A stretch of 64,000 bases of DNA from Streptomyces sp. MA5143a (lineage in GTDB: Bacteria; Actinomycetota; Actinomycetes; Streptomycetales; Streptomycetaceae). This document shows positions 53,600-61,888 of the stretch, in pieces. The translations under genes and the position numbers were made by a program. The stretch's first letter is position 1. Every line of letters begins with the position of its first letter. The stretch is from NCBI RefSeq assembly GCF_900290235.1, contig NZ_OLMK01000096.1, forward strand, positions 1 to 64,000, written 5' to 3'. The notes under the pieces are model-generated. The model had not been told where the DNA came from. It made no database searches and saw only the letters and a list, made by a program, of their open reading frames with translations.

Positions 53600-54140
53600 A
53601 GGGTAAAGCAAGGGGCTCGTGCTGCGTCGTGCGCCCTTCACGGCCCGCGGGGCGCGGGGCGGCGCGGGAAACGGCACGGGCCGAACGGCGCGCGGCCCGG
53701 TGCCCGTTGACGTGTCACGGGGGTCCGCGAGGGTGACCGCCGGGGCAGAGGTCCGAGGAGTGGGCAGGTCAGAGAGGGTGACCGGACTCACGACGCCGGC
53801 CCGGACGCGGGCCGCCGGGCGGACACGGACATGTCGGAGAAGAACGGGACGATCACCACGTACGACCACCCGCCACACCGCCCCTCGGACACCGGCGCGG
53901 GCATCGACGGGTGGCGGACGTCACTCACCCCGACCGCGACGCCGACCCGGCACCCGAAGATCGCCGGCCCACCGCACCTCTGACGACGACCTGACTCAAC
54001 GGTCACTATGCGTCACGGTGGGGGTCACCGGGGCCAGGTGCCGGGGCCAGGGGGCCTTAGTCAAGGCCGGGCCAGGTGCTGGGCCGAGGCCCCCGGGACC
54101 TGGGCATGGGCCGAGCCCCCGGGGTCGGGGGCTCGGGGGC
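53600..54140. other. Intergenic region without a supported gene
   Basis: About 540 bp of GC-rich sequence between a minus-strand start and a minus-strand stop. Possible reading frames on both strands show Arg/Thr/Pro-rich noncoding-like translations. Nothing else recognisable. Confidence 0.5.
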
Positions 54141-54647
54141 TCAGCCGTCGGTCCACTTTCGGAGCAGCGCTTCGCGCTCCTCGCGTCGCGGGGTGCCCTC
54201 GGCGGCGTATGCGCGGCCCCAGTCCTCCAGGGGGGCGAGGTCCGCCGTGCCGTCGACGAGGCGGTTGAGGAGGGCGATGGAGAGGTCGTACTCGGACTCG
54301 ACGTAGCCGCCGACGGCGGACGCCATGTACGCCTCCAGTTCGACGGTGGTCCCGTCGGCCGTCTCCAGGTGCACCTCGAAGGCCCCCGGGCTGCCACCGC
54401 CGCCGGCCACGGCGCTGAGCGCGAGGTCGACGGCGGCGGTGACCACCAGTCGCCCGGCGGACCGGATCCGCACGTACCGCAGGGCGACCGACCGCAGGTC
54501 CGCCCACCGCCACTCGCCACCCTGGTCCACGCCGAGCCCCACGACGCCGTCCCGCGTCAGCCGCAGCCCCCGCCCGGCCCCCTCGGGCTCCGCCCCCACA
54601 TACACCCCGCCGTCCTCGGCGATCCAGAACAGCCCGACCATGGCCAT
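54141..54647 (-). CDS. Hypothetical protein
   Basis: 168 residues from ATG 54647, with GGGAGG 7 nt upstream. Starts MAMVGLFWIAEDGGVYVGAE; then a beta-rich part (VVGLGVDQGGEWRWADLRSV, LVVTAAVDLALSAVAGG, FEVHLETADGTTVELEAYM) that may be PH-like, and a helical end (PRREEREALLRKW). No catalytic motif or signal peptide. I do not recognise a family. Downstream of the Uma2 gene on the same strand with 106 bp between. Confidence 0.65.
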   Translation of the reverse strand: MAMVGLFWIAEDGGVYVGAEPEGAGRGLRLTRDGVVGLGVDQGGEWRWADLRSVALRYVRIRSAGRLVVTAAVDLALSAVAGGGGSPGAFEVHLETADGTTVELEAYMASAVGGYVESEYDLSIALLNRLVDGTADLAPLEDWGRAYAAEGTPRREEREALLRKWTDG

Positions 54648-54753
54648 GAGTTGCCTCCCCAGCAACGCCCTACACGTATCGCCTGGTGAGACACCACCTG
54701 GAGCCTGATGGTTCAGTCGGAGGCGACCAGTGGGCAACTTGCCGGGTGGAGCG

Positions 54754-55401
54754 TCAGGTCCGGAGCCGACCGGTGACGGCCTCCGTCACGGCGAACCCCT
54801 TGGCCGGGCCCTCGGGAATGACGACCTCGGTGCCGTAGGGCACCCGGTGGATGTCCTCCCAGTCCGCCTTGTCGGGGCGAGGCCCGGTGAAGAGGGTGAC
54901 CGCCCCCTCGCCGTCGTGGTCGTCGATGACGACGTACACGGGGATGCCGGCACGCGCGTACTCACGGCGCTTCCTGACCCGGTCGCGGTCCCGGTTCCGC
55001 GTGCCGGGCGAGACCACCTCGACGATGAGTTGGACGCAGTCGGCCCTGACCCCCATGTCTTCTTCGTCGCGACACGACTCGGTGTCCTCCGGAGCGACAA
55101 AGGCGTCCGGCACCCAGACCTTGCGCTCGTGGATCACATTCACATCCTGGTGGCAGGCGTACTCGCCGCCGTCCAGGAATCTGTCCAGAGCCCTGCGCAC
55201 ACGGTTGGCGATCAGACCGTGCGAGCGGCGGGCGGTGGGCGACACCTCGATGGCTCCCTCGATGATCTCAGCGCGGTAGCCCTCGGGGAGATCCATGCCC
55301 TTCCACGCCTGCCACAAGACCTCGTCGAGGTGGGGTTCGTTCACGGATTCAGCCCCGGCCTCAGACATGATCTCGGGCCTCTCCTGTGCAAGAGCGGTCA
55401 A
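54754..55401 (-). CDS. Uma2-family putative endonuclease (DUF820)
   Basis: 215 residues. PD-(D/E)xK nuclease-like core: YRAEIIEGAIEVSPTARRSH, VWVPDAFVAPED (catalytic Asp), CVQLIVEVVSPGTRNRDRDR (E-x-V core) and KRREYARAGIPVYVVIDDHD. The family is abundant in Streptomyces and cyanobacteria; its DNA target is not known. An in-frame ATG at residue 12 is also possible. It stands alone upstream of an open 180-bp gap. Confidence 0.9.
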   Translation of the reverse strand: MTALAQERPEIMSEAGAESVNEPHLDEVLWQAWKGMDLPEGYRAEIIEGAIEVSPTARRSHGLIANRVRRALDRFLDGGEYACHQDVNVIHERKVWVPDAFVAPEDTESCRDEEDMGVRADCVQLIVEVVSPGTRNRDRDRVRKRREYARAGIPVYVVIDDHDGEGAVTLFTGPRPDKADWEDIHRVPYGTEVVIPEGPAKGFAVTEAVTGRLRT

Positions 55402-55579
55402 GACGGCACCTCCTCCTCAAGTGTGGGCTTGACGTGCTTGAGGCACAAGCAACGTCGACACGCTAGGCGGCCACCTGGCCTCATCTGCGGATACACCTTC
55501 AGTTCACTCGAACTGGTGACGCAGCCACGAGGCGCGGATTCGGTGACCGGCCCCGACCACCCGCGGTGTTCCACGCCGG

Positions 55580-56461
55580 TCAGCGCAGCAGCAGGTCGAT
55601 CACTCCCGTCAGGTCCTCCTTGCCGCCGGCCTCGGTCAGGCGGCGGTGCATCAGCTCGAAGTAGGGGCTGAGCAGTTCGGGGCTGACGCCCTGCTGTCGC
55701 GCCGTCTCCAGGAACGTCGGCGTGCCGGCCACCTGCATGGCCAGGTCGGAGACGACGTTCCTGGTGTAGTCGCCGCTGCGCAGCTGGTCGGCGGTCTGGT
55801 GCACCGACGGGGCCATCGCGGTGAGCCAGTCGGCGAGCAGCGGGGCGAACCCGGTGGGGTCGATGTCCTCCCGACGGATCAGGGCGAAGGCGTGCGCGGT
55901 GCCCGCGAACATGCCGTACATGGCGCTGAGCAGCGCCACGTCGTACAGGGCGGCGAAACCCGCGTCCCCGCCGACGTACGTGGTGCCCGCCGGGACGGCC
56001 AGGGTCTCCCGGTGCTGCTCGAACAGGTCCTGCGAGCCGCTGTACAGGACGTAGCCGCCGGCCTGCGGGACGCCGATCATCGGGGGGACGGCCATGATCC
56101 CGCCGTCCAGGTAGCGGGCGCCGCGCCCGTCGGCCCATACGGCGCGGGCGCGGGCCTGTTCGGGGGTGCTGGTGGTCAGGTTGACCAGGTCCCGGCCGGT
56201 CAGGTCGGTACCGGCCAGCACCTCGGCGACCGACGCGTCGTCCAACAAGCAGGCGATGATCAAGGAGTTGGCCCGGACCGCCTCGGCGGCGTCGTCCGCG
56301 ACCGTCGCGCCCTCGGCGGCGAGTGCCGCGGCACGGGCCGGGGTACGGTTCCAGACGGTGAGCGGGTGGCCTGCGGCGAGCCAGGCACGGGCCAGCGCGG
56401 TGCCCATCGCACCGAGCCCCAGCAGCGTGACGGGCGTCTTCTCAACAGGGTGCTGTGTCAT
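55580..56461 (-). CDS. NAD(P)-dependent imine-reductase-like oxidoreductase
   Basis: 293 residues from ATG 56461. Rossmann motif VTLLGLGAMGTALARAWLAA and NRTPARA (NADPH-type Arg) lead a 6PGDH-like N-terminal domain; the C-terminal helical domain has GGDAGFAALYDVALLSAMYG, where the Asp aligns with the catalytic position of imine reductases. Such reductases are often divergent from HxlR regulators. Here the partner HxlR gene at 58378 is separated from it by the TnpB element, whose transcript runs straight into this gene (61 bp from element end to ATG). Confidence 0.88.
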   Translation of the reverse strand: MTQHPVEKTPVTLLGLGAMGTALARAWLAAGHPLTVWNRTPARAAALAAEGATVADDAAEAVRANSLIIACLLDDASVAEVLAGTDLTGRDLVNLTTSTPEQARARAVWADGRGARYLDGGIMAVPPMIGVPQAGGYVLYSGSQDLFEQHRETLAVPAGTTYVGGDAGFAALYDVALLSAMYGMFAGTAHAFALIRREDIDPTGFAPLLADWLTAMAPSVHQTADQLRSGDYTRNVVSDLAMQVAGTPTFLETARQQGVSPELLSPYFELMHRRLTEAGGKEDLTGVIDLLLR

Positions 56462-56501
56462 GCCGAACAGGCTGGTCACAGCTCCGGAATCGATCAAGTA
56501 C

Positions 56502-56720
56502 GCACTTCGCGGTGGGTGGTTACCGTTCCTGGATACTGAGCGGGAGCGTGTCCTGTTGCCAGGACTGGTGCTCAGCCGGACGCCCCGAACGGTGTTGGGT
56601 GTCCTGGTCGCCCGCGTTCGCTCCGCGTCCGGGCGGCACGGATCGTGTCCGTGGTCCGGGAACGCGGGGGCGGGGTCCCTCACGCCCCGGGATGGCCGGT
56701 GGGGCCTGGGCGGTCCGATG
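56502..56720 (-). ncRNA. Predicted TnpB omega (re) RNA with natural guide
   Basis: In this transposon class the guide RNA is made from the 3' end of tnpB plus the right end, and its guide is the flanking DNA. The element ends at 56522, so the guide would begin AACCACCCACCGCGAA (minus strand, 56521 downward). The scaffold overlaps the last ~65 codons of tnpB; its 5' limit is a guess. The conserved 93-nt block shared with 1-93 marks its 3' part. Confidence 0.55.
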
Positions 56721-58214
56721 CCCCGCACGATCACTCCGGTCGTGTGGGGGCGGTGCCGTCCGTCGCCGGACCGGGTGTCCCAGGGCGCGTCTGCCGATCG
56801 CCACGGCTGCCGCGTCGTGGCGGGTGGTCTTCCTGCTCGCGGTGGTGAGGGGTTGTTGCCAGTGCTGGGCGCCCCAGCGGCTGGTGTAGGCGGGGTCGAC
56901 GGCGACGACGGGGATGCCGAGTTCGGCGGCCATCGACACCAGCCGGGCCCGCAGCCTGGCCACGGGCATGCCGGAGACCAGCCTGCGGAACCGCTTGCGG
57001 CGTCCGTGTTTCTCGCGGGTCGTCTCGCCGGTGAAGTCGAGGTCCTCGACGGCGAGGGCGAGGTGATGGCGGCGGGCCCAGTGCAGCAGGCGGATCAGGG
57101 CGTGCCGGATCTGGGCGTCGCGGTGGGCGGCGCTGCCGGTGAGGTCGTAGGCGAACCGCCTGGGTGCGCCGAGGGGGTTGCCGTGGGTGTCCAGGCGCCA
57201 GGCGGCCAGGTGGTCGGCGTTGGTGTCCACCCCCACCAGACCGCCCGCGCGGACTGCGGCCAGCGGCACGCTCTGCACGGCAGGGTTGGTCCAGGAGGCG
57301 GTGAGGTACCAGCGGCCGCGGGCGGGGTCCTCGTGGATGCGGTAGGCCACAGCCCGGTTCGCGTGGACGCGGTCGGCCCACTGCTCACCCCGGTACGCGA
57401 ACCTCACGCGGGAGGTGAGCACGTACCGGCCGTGCGGGGCGTTCGCCAGATACGCCAGCGGGGCGGGGAGTTTGAGGGAGACCTCGCCGTCGGGGGTGAC
57501 GCGGATGGTCTCGTTGCCGAACCGTTTGCCGGACTCGCCGTCGGCCTTCAGGAAGCGCCGCTCCGCCTGCCAGCGGGTGCGCCACTGCTCCTCGGTGAGC
57601 CGGGCGGCCTCCAGGTGGTGGCGGGTGTTCAGCAGCCGCTTCCCACCACGCACCACACCTACCCGCCCGGCCTGCCAGTCCGCCCGGAGGGCTTGGAGCC
57701 GGTCGGTGAGCACTGGCAGACGGCGGGACTTGGCATGCCACTCCCGCCTGCTCGCATAACCGCCCGGAGCATGCTTGCCGCCCTTCTCGCCCACCGGAAG
57801 CGACAACCGGTGCGCGAGCACGCGCACCCCCGCTTCCAGCTGCTGGATGTGTGCGAGCTGACTCCGCCGGGCCAGCGCCCACTGATCATGCGTGGCCTTC
57901 GTGATGCTGCCGGCCCAACGGGAGGACGACACCGCCGTCACAGCCCGCTTACGCGCGGCCCACCCCTCGGCGTCATGGTCCAGCCCCACCGCACACAGGG
58001 CCCTGAGGTCCCGGGAGGCGAGAGTGCCCAGGTGATCGCCGACGAGACGGAGAACCTGCTCGTCCTCCGCCGTCAGGTGCTTGAGCCGGTCACGGATGGC
58101 CACACCGGACGGGCCGAGCGCGACGAACGGCGCCGCCAACTTCCGCAGCCCGCCCATCCCCGCCCCGCTCTCCGTGCCCGTCGAACCCTCACCACGCTCC
58201 TCAACGACCCACAC
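56520..58214 (-). CDS. tnpB: TnpB RNA-guided endonuclease, zinc-ribbon-less type
   Basis: 564 residues from GTG 58214. RuvC-like nuclease residues: Asp330 in GLVGVDTNADHLA, Glu390 in LALAVEDLDFTG, Asp467 in TTRHDAAAVAIGRRA. VVAVDPAYTSRWG (436-448) precedes the site where TnpB normally has a CxxC...CxxC zinc ribbon; no Cys occurs between 330 and the end. The basic Pro-rich C terminus (485-564) is encoded by the omega-RNA scaffold region, and the last stop codon TAA takes its final two bases from flanking DNA. Promotes transposon retention by RNA-guided cutting of the empty site. A TnpA transposase is not encoded. Confidence 0.88.
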   Translation of the reverse strand: MWVVEERGEGSTGTESGAGMGGLRKLAAPFVALGPSGVAIRDRLKHLTAEDEQVLRLVGDHLGTLASRDLRALCAVGLDHDAEGWAARKRAVTAVSSSRWAGSITKATHDQWALARRSQLAHIQQLEAGVRVLAHRLSLPVGEKGGKHAPGGYASRREWHAKSRRLPVLTDRLQALRADWQAGRVGVVRGGKRLLNTRHHLEAARLTEEQWRTRWQAERRFLKADGESGKRFGNETIRVTPDGEVSLKLPAPLAYLANAPHGRYVLTSRVRFAYRGEQWADRVHANRAVAYRIHEDPARGRWYLTASWTNPAVQSVPLAAVRAGGLVGVDTNADHLAAWRLDTHGNPLGAPRRFAYDLTGSAAHRDAQIRHALIRLLHWARRHHLALAVEDLDFTGETTREKHGRRKRFRRLVSGMPVARLRARLVSMAAELGIPVVAVDPAYTSRWGAQHWQQPLTTASRKTTRHDAAAVAIGRRALGHPVRRRTAPPPHDRSDRAGHRTAQAPPAIPGREGPRPRVPGPRTRSVPPGRGANAGDQDTQHRSGRPAEHQSWQQDTLPLSIQER

Positions 58215-58320
58215 GGACGAAGGTCACACATTCGACCGAGGAACCTCCGTTCACCCCCATGAGGCCACACGGGAAGCAGCCCGGACACTCACTGATACGC
58301 GGCAGAACATGCTTGTTCGC
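56522..58320 (-). mobile_element. TnpB-only (IS1341-type) insertion element
   Basis: The right end at 56522 is fixed by the break in identity with 1-93. The left end is not fixed; it lies between 58215 and about 58350, where GAACATGCTTGTTC (58305-58318, a 5-bp-arm hairpin) is a candidate subterminal structure. No target duplication is expected. It sits between divergent HxlR and reductase genes. Confidence 0.7.
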
Positions 58321-58377
58321 AGTTAACCCGAGCAGCTCACAACCCCGCGGTGAGCGAGCACGTCGGAAGGGTGGGGC

Positions 58378-58728
58378 ATGACGACGCTGAACCGGCCGGG
58401 CACACCGGACGGACACGTCTGCGGCATCGACACCGCGATGGAGGTGATCGGCGGCAAGTGGAAGGTGCTCATCCTCTGGGCGCTCCACGAGCAGCCCTGC
58501 CGCCGCTTCGGCGAACTGCGCCGACTGCTCCCCGGGATCACCGAGAAGGTGCTGGCCTCGCATCTGCGGGAGATGGAGGCCGACGGCGTCGTGCGCCGTG
58601 TCTCCTACGACGAGGTCCCGCCCCGCGTCGAGTACTCGCTGACCGAGTCCGGCATCCGCCTCAACGACGCGCTCCAGCCACTGGCCGCCTGGGGACGCGA
58701 ACAGCCGGCCCCGGCCCGCACGACCTGA
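58378..58728 (+). CDS. HxlR-family transcriptional regulator
   Basis: 116 residues from ATG 58378. Complete HxlR winged helix: CGIDTAMEVIGGKWKVLILW, ALHEQPCRRFGELRRLLPGI, TEKVLASHLREMEADGVVRR and VEYSLTESGIRLNDALQPLA. Cys near position 16 (VCGID) is the place used by thiol-sensing family members. It is divergent from the imine-reductase-like gene 1.9 kb away; the TnpB element now occupies the shared promoter region. Confidence 0.93.
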   Translation: MTTLNRPGTPDGHVCGIDTAMEVIGGKWKVLILWALHEQPCRRFGELRRLLPGITEKVLASHLREMEADGVVRRVSYDEVPPRVEYSLTESGIRLNDALQPLAAWGREQPAPARTT

Positions 58729-58966
58729 CCCCCGCCCCCGCCCCCGCCGTCTCCGGCCGCCTGGGCCGCCTTCGGCTGGCTTCCGACTTCGGCCGACCTC
58801 GGCCGGTCTCGGTATGCGGCCGCCCGTTCCCACCCCGAAAGGCATCCCCTATCCTCGCCGCTACGCGCTCCGGTGTCCCAGCAGCCCCACCTGCGCTGTA
58901 GCGCCCCAGCACCCCCACGCCGAAGGTCATTCGTTCCGTGTCGGTGGGCCGAAAGGGCTGCGAGTG

Positions 58967-59641
58967 ATGTCCGAGGGTTCTCGTTCCGCGTCCGGGAGGA
59001 CGGGGCGTCGGTGGCGCCGTGGGCGTCGACGGCGGCGGGTGGGGGCCACCGCCGTGGCGACGGTCATCGCCGCCGCGATGGGCGGGGTGTATGCGCTGAC
59101 CGCCGAGGCGGCCGTGACCTGTGCCCCGTCCGTGTTCAAACGGCAGATGTTCGCGAACACGTCGTTCTCGGGTACGCCGTTGGCGACGGACTGCGACAGC
59201 GCGATCGCCCAGGACTGGGGCATGGACGCGCCCGCGCCGGGGCTGCCGGACGACCGTTTCGGTGTGCGGTGGAGCGCGACACGGGACTTCGGCTCCGGCG
59301 GTCCCTTCACCCTCATCGCCTCGGGGCGGGACGGCGGCGTCCGCGTGTACGTCGACGGCCGGCTGCGGATCGACCTCCGAGGTGATGTCCGCGGCGACGT
59401 CCCGACGCCGGGCGCGGCGGCGGTGCTGTCTCCGGGCGCGACGGCGGTCCCGGCGCCGGTCCCGGCGCCGGTCCCGACGTACGGCCCGACGCCGGTCTCG
59501 AAGAGCGTCGACGTCACCGTCCCGCCCGGACGGCACACCCTGCGCGTCGACTACGTCAACCGGAGCGGCGCCGCCGAGGTCGCGTTCACGGCGGTACCGC
59601 TGTCCGGTACGGGGACCGTCATCCCGCCGTCGCCGCGATGA
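58967..59641 (+). CDS. Secreted PA14-like domain protein
   Basis: 224 residues from ATG 58967 (adjacent GTG 58964). Very basic start (GRRWRRGRRRRR), then a signal helix ATAVATVIAAAMGGVYALTA with AEA-A cleavage. The mature part begins CAPSVFKRQMFANTSFSGTP and continues DRFGVRWSATRDFGSGGPFT, VRVYVDGRLRIDLRG and HTLRVDYVNRSGAAEVAF: a PA14/GLEYA-type beta-barrel, carbohydrate-binding in known cases. A Pro/Ala/Thr repeat interrupts it. Convergent with the LLM oxidoreductase; the ends overlap by 23 nt. Confidence 0.78.
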   Translation: MSEGSRSASGRTGRRWRRGRRRRRVGATAVATVIAAAMGGVYALTAEAAVTCAPSVFKRQMFANTSFSGTPLATDCDSAIAQDWGMDAPAPGLPDDRFGVRWSATRDFGSGGPFTLIASGRDGGVRVYVDGRLRIDLRGDVRGDVPTPGAAAVLSPGATAVPAPVPAPVPTYGPTPVSKSVDVTVPPGRHTLRVDYVNRSGAAEVAFTAVPLSGTGTVIPPSPR

Positions 59642-60662
59642 TCGCCTCCATGTCGTCCACCGCCGCGTGCACGCCCTCCGTGAGGAGCACGGCGGTGGGG
59701 TTGAGGAGGATCTCGTCGACACCGGCGGCCCGGTAGCGGGCCAGCCCGGCGGCGATCTCCTCCGGTGTGCCGGTGACGACGACGTCGGCGCGGAGCAGTT
59801 CGGCGGCGGGGTCCGGGCCGCCGGTGTCCACGCCGGCGCGGCGGAGCATGTCCGCGTAGTGCGGGGCGCCCAGGTGCGCGCCCGCGGCGACCCGGGCCAG
59901 ACGGCGCGGGTCGCGGCCCGGCCGGGCGACGGCGACGTGCACGGCCGTCGCGATCCGGGGCCGCCCGGCACGTCCCGACTCGGCGGCGCCCGCGTCCAGT
60001 TGGGGGGCGAGCACGTCCCGTACGTACGCCGGCGGGGTCATCCAGGTGATCGCCACGTCCGCCGTCGCGCCCGCCGTGCGTGCCATGCCGGGCCGGAGTA
60101 CCCCGGCCCCCACCTCCACCGGCGCGTGCGGCCCGACCGGCGGCAGCTCGGCGTGCAGCCGGTGGTACGGGCCGTCGTACGCCACGCTCTCGCCGTCCAG
60201 CAGGGCGCGTACGGAGCGGACGTAGTCGCCGACCGCCGTACGGGGGCTGCGGTACGGCTCCGGCGCGAGGCCCTTCGCGAAGTCGGGCGTGCCGATGCCG
60301 TACCCGGCCACCACCGGCTGCCCGGTGAGCAGCGCCAGCGAACGGGCCTGGAGCGCCGCCTCGTACGGGTGCCGCAGCGGCAGCAGCGTCACCGCGGTGC
60401 CCACGGGCACGGTGTGCCCCATCCCGGCCAGATGGGCCAGCACCTGGTGGGGTTCGGCACGGAAGGACTGACAGAGCCACAGGCGCCGCGCCCCGGTACG
60501 GGCCACGGACGCGGCGAACGGGGCGACGAGTTCGGGGTGGTCGGGCTGGAGGGGGTAGAGGACGGCGGGCAGGTCGCGCGCCGCCCCGTCGGCGTTCGCG
60601 CCGGTCGGCCGGGGTTCCGTGGTGGTCGGCCTGGGTTCCGTGGTGGTCATCGGGGTCCTCAT
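59619..60662 (-). CDS. LLM-class (F420-dependent) oxidoreductase
   Basis: 347 residues from ATG 60662, ATGA-overlapping the M16 gene stop. Luciferase-like barrel: LWLCQSFRAEPHQVLAHLAG, VPVGTAVTLLPLRHPYEAAL, PVVAGYGIGTPDFAKGLAPE, PRTAVGDYVRSVRALLDGES and EILLNPTAVL. Enzymes of this fold use F420H2 or FMN. In class V lanthipeptide clusters a reductase of this class (LxmJ) converts dehydroalanine to D-alanine. The operon here (methyltransferase, M16, M16, LLM) agrees with that role; a stand-alone redox role cannot be excluded. Confidence 0.85.
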   Translation of the reverse strand: MRTPMTTTEPRPTTTEPRPTGANADGAARDLPAVLYPLQPDHPELVAPFAASVARTGARRLWLCQSFRAEPHQVLAHLAGMGHTVPVGTAVTLLPLRHPYEAALQARSLALLTGQPVVAGYGIGTPDFAKGLAPEPYRSPRTAVGDYVRSVRALLDGESVAYDGPYHRLHAELPPVGPHAPVEVGAGVLRPGMARTAGATADVAITWMTPPAYVRDVLAPQLDAGAAESGRAGRPRIATAVHVAVARPGRDPRRLARVAAGAHLGAPHYADMLRRAGVDTGGPDPAAELLRADVVVTGTPEEIAAGLARYRAAGVDEILLNPTAVLLTEGVHAAVDDMEAIIAATAG

Positions 60663-61888
60663 GAAGGGCGGTGGTCGAGGGTGGCCACGAGGGTGCGGGA
60701 CGGGTCGAGGTAGTGGGCAGCGGCCTCGCTGACATGGGCGTCGGTCACCTCGGCGAGGGCGTCCGGGTAGGTGGTCAGCCAGTCCACGGGCAGCCCGCCC
60801 GCCACGAAGCCGGCCAGGGCGCTCGCCTCCTCCGCACGTGTGGCCAGCGCGAACCGGGTGAACCCGGCCGCGTAACGGCGGGCCCGCCGCACCTCCTCCG
60901 GGGTCGGGCCGCCCTCGGCCAGCTCCGCGAGGCAGGCGGTGACCTCGTCGGCGATCCGGTCGCCCGTACCGGGGGCGCCGACGCAGTCGATCTCCAGCCA
61001 GCAGCCCGCCCCGTTCTGCCGGATGCTCGCGTCGACCGCGTACGCCAGACCCTGGCGTTCCCGCAGCCGCCGGGTCAGCCGGGAGGTGGCGTGACCGCCG
61101 AGGACGACCTGGGCGAGATGGAGCGCGGTGTGCCCCGGCTCGGGCGCCGGGATCGCGGGGCCGGCGGTCAGGAGCGACGCCTGGTCGGCGTCCGGGGCGT
61201 GCAGGGCGAGGCGTCCGGGGGTGGGTTCGGCGCGCGGGAAGGGCGGCAGGACGAGACCCGACGGTCCGGGGCCGGTCCACTCCCCCAACTCGGCCTCCAC
61301 GGCGGCCCGTACACGCTCGGGCGCCTCCCCGCTCATCACCAGCAGCACGGCACCCTGCGGGACCACGGCCCGGCGGTGGAGCGCGCGGACGTCCAGGGCG
61401 GCAGTCCCGTCCGGGGTGTCGTCGACCAGCGGGTGCGGCGCGCCGAAGGCGTGGCGCAGCTGGGCGCGGCGGAGTGTCGTACGGGGGCCCGCCGGGTGGG
61501 AAGCCGGAGGCGTCGGCCCCCGGTGGCCGTCCCGCGCGACCGTCTCCGGGAGGGCGGGGCGCAGCACCAGGTCCGCGAGGAGTTCGAGCGCCTCCCGCAG
61601 CCCCTCCGCCAGCACACTCGCCGACAGCACCAGTTGCTCGGCGGTCACCACCGTGCTGAACTCCCCGCCGAGATCGGCGGCCCGGTCCGCCACGGCCTGC
61701 CGGTCACGGGTCGTCGTCGCCGTCCCGAGGTGCGCGGCGAGCAGTTCCTGGGCGGCGGCGAGTCCGGGTTCGGTCCGGGCGTACGGCAGCACGAGCCGGA
61801 TCTCGGCGAGCGGGGCGCCCGGCACGGTCACGAGGACGGTGTCCAGGCCGTTGGGGAGGACCGTGCGGAAGGTCTCGGCCGTCCTCAT
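60659..61888 (-). CDS. M16-family peptidase-like protein, inactive subunit
   Basis: 409 residues from ATG 61888, overlapping its partner's stop by 4 nt. M16 fold: LPNGLDTVLVTVPGAPLAEI, ALHLAQVVLGGHATSRLTRR, LRERQGLAYAVDASIRQNGA and ARRYAAGFTRFALATRAEEA. The zinc-binding HxxEH is lost (QELLAAHLG at that place), while the C-terminal Arg/Tyr substrate region remains (RQGLAYAV). This is the non-catalytic half of an M16B heterodimer, as in PqqG-like and lanthipeptide-associated pairs. Confidence 0.88.
   Translation of the reverse strand: MRTAETFRTVLPNGLDTVLVTVPGAPLAEIRLVLPYARTEPGLAAAQELLAAHLGTATTTRDRQAVADRAADLGGEFSTVVTAEQLVLSASVLAEGLREALELLADLVLRPALPETVARDGHRGPTPPASHPAGPRTTLRRAQLRHAFGAPHPLVDDTPDGTAALDVRALHRRAVVPQGAVLLVMSGEAPERVRAAVEAELGEWTGPGPSGLVLPPFPRAEPTPGRLALHAPDADQASLLTAGPAIPAPEPGHTALHLAQVVLGGHATSRLTRRLRERQGLAYAVDASIRQNGAGCWLEIDCVGAPGTGDRIADEVTACLAELAEGGPTPEEVRRARRYAAGFTRFALATRAEEASALAGFVAGGLPVDWLTTYPDALAEVTDAHVSEAAAHYLDPSRTLVATLDHRPS

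Noticed and set aside
53788..54006. Possible small minus-strand gene in the 53.6-54.1 kb gap
   Set aside because: No ribosome site, no recognisable motif, and codon bias not clearly better than the opposite strand.
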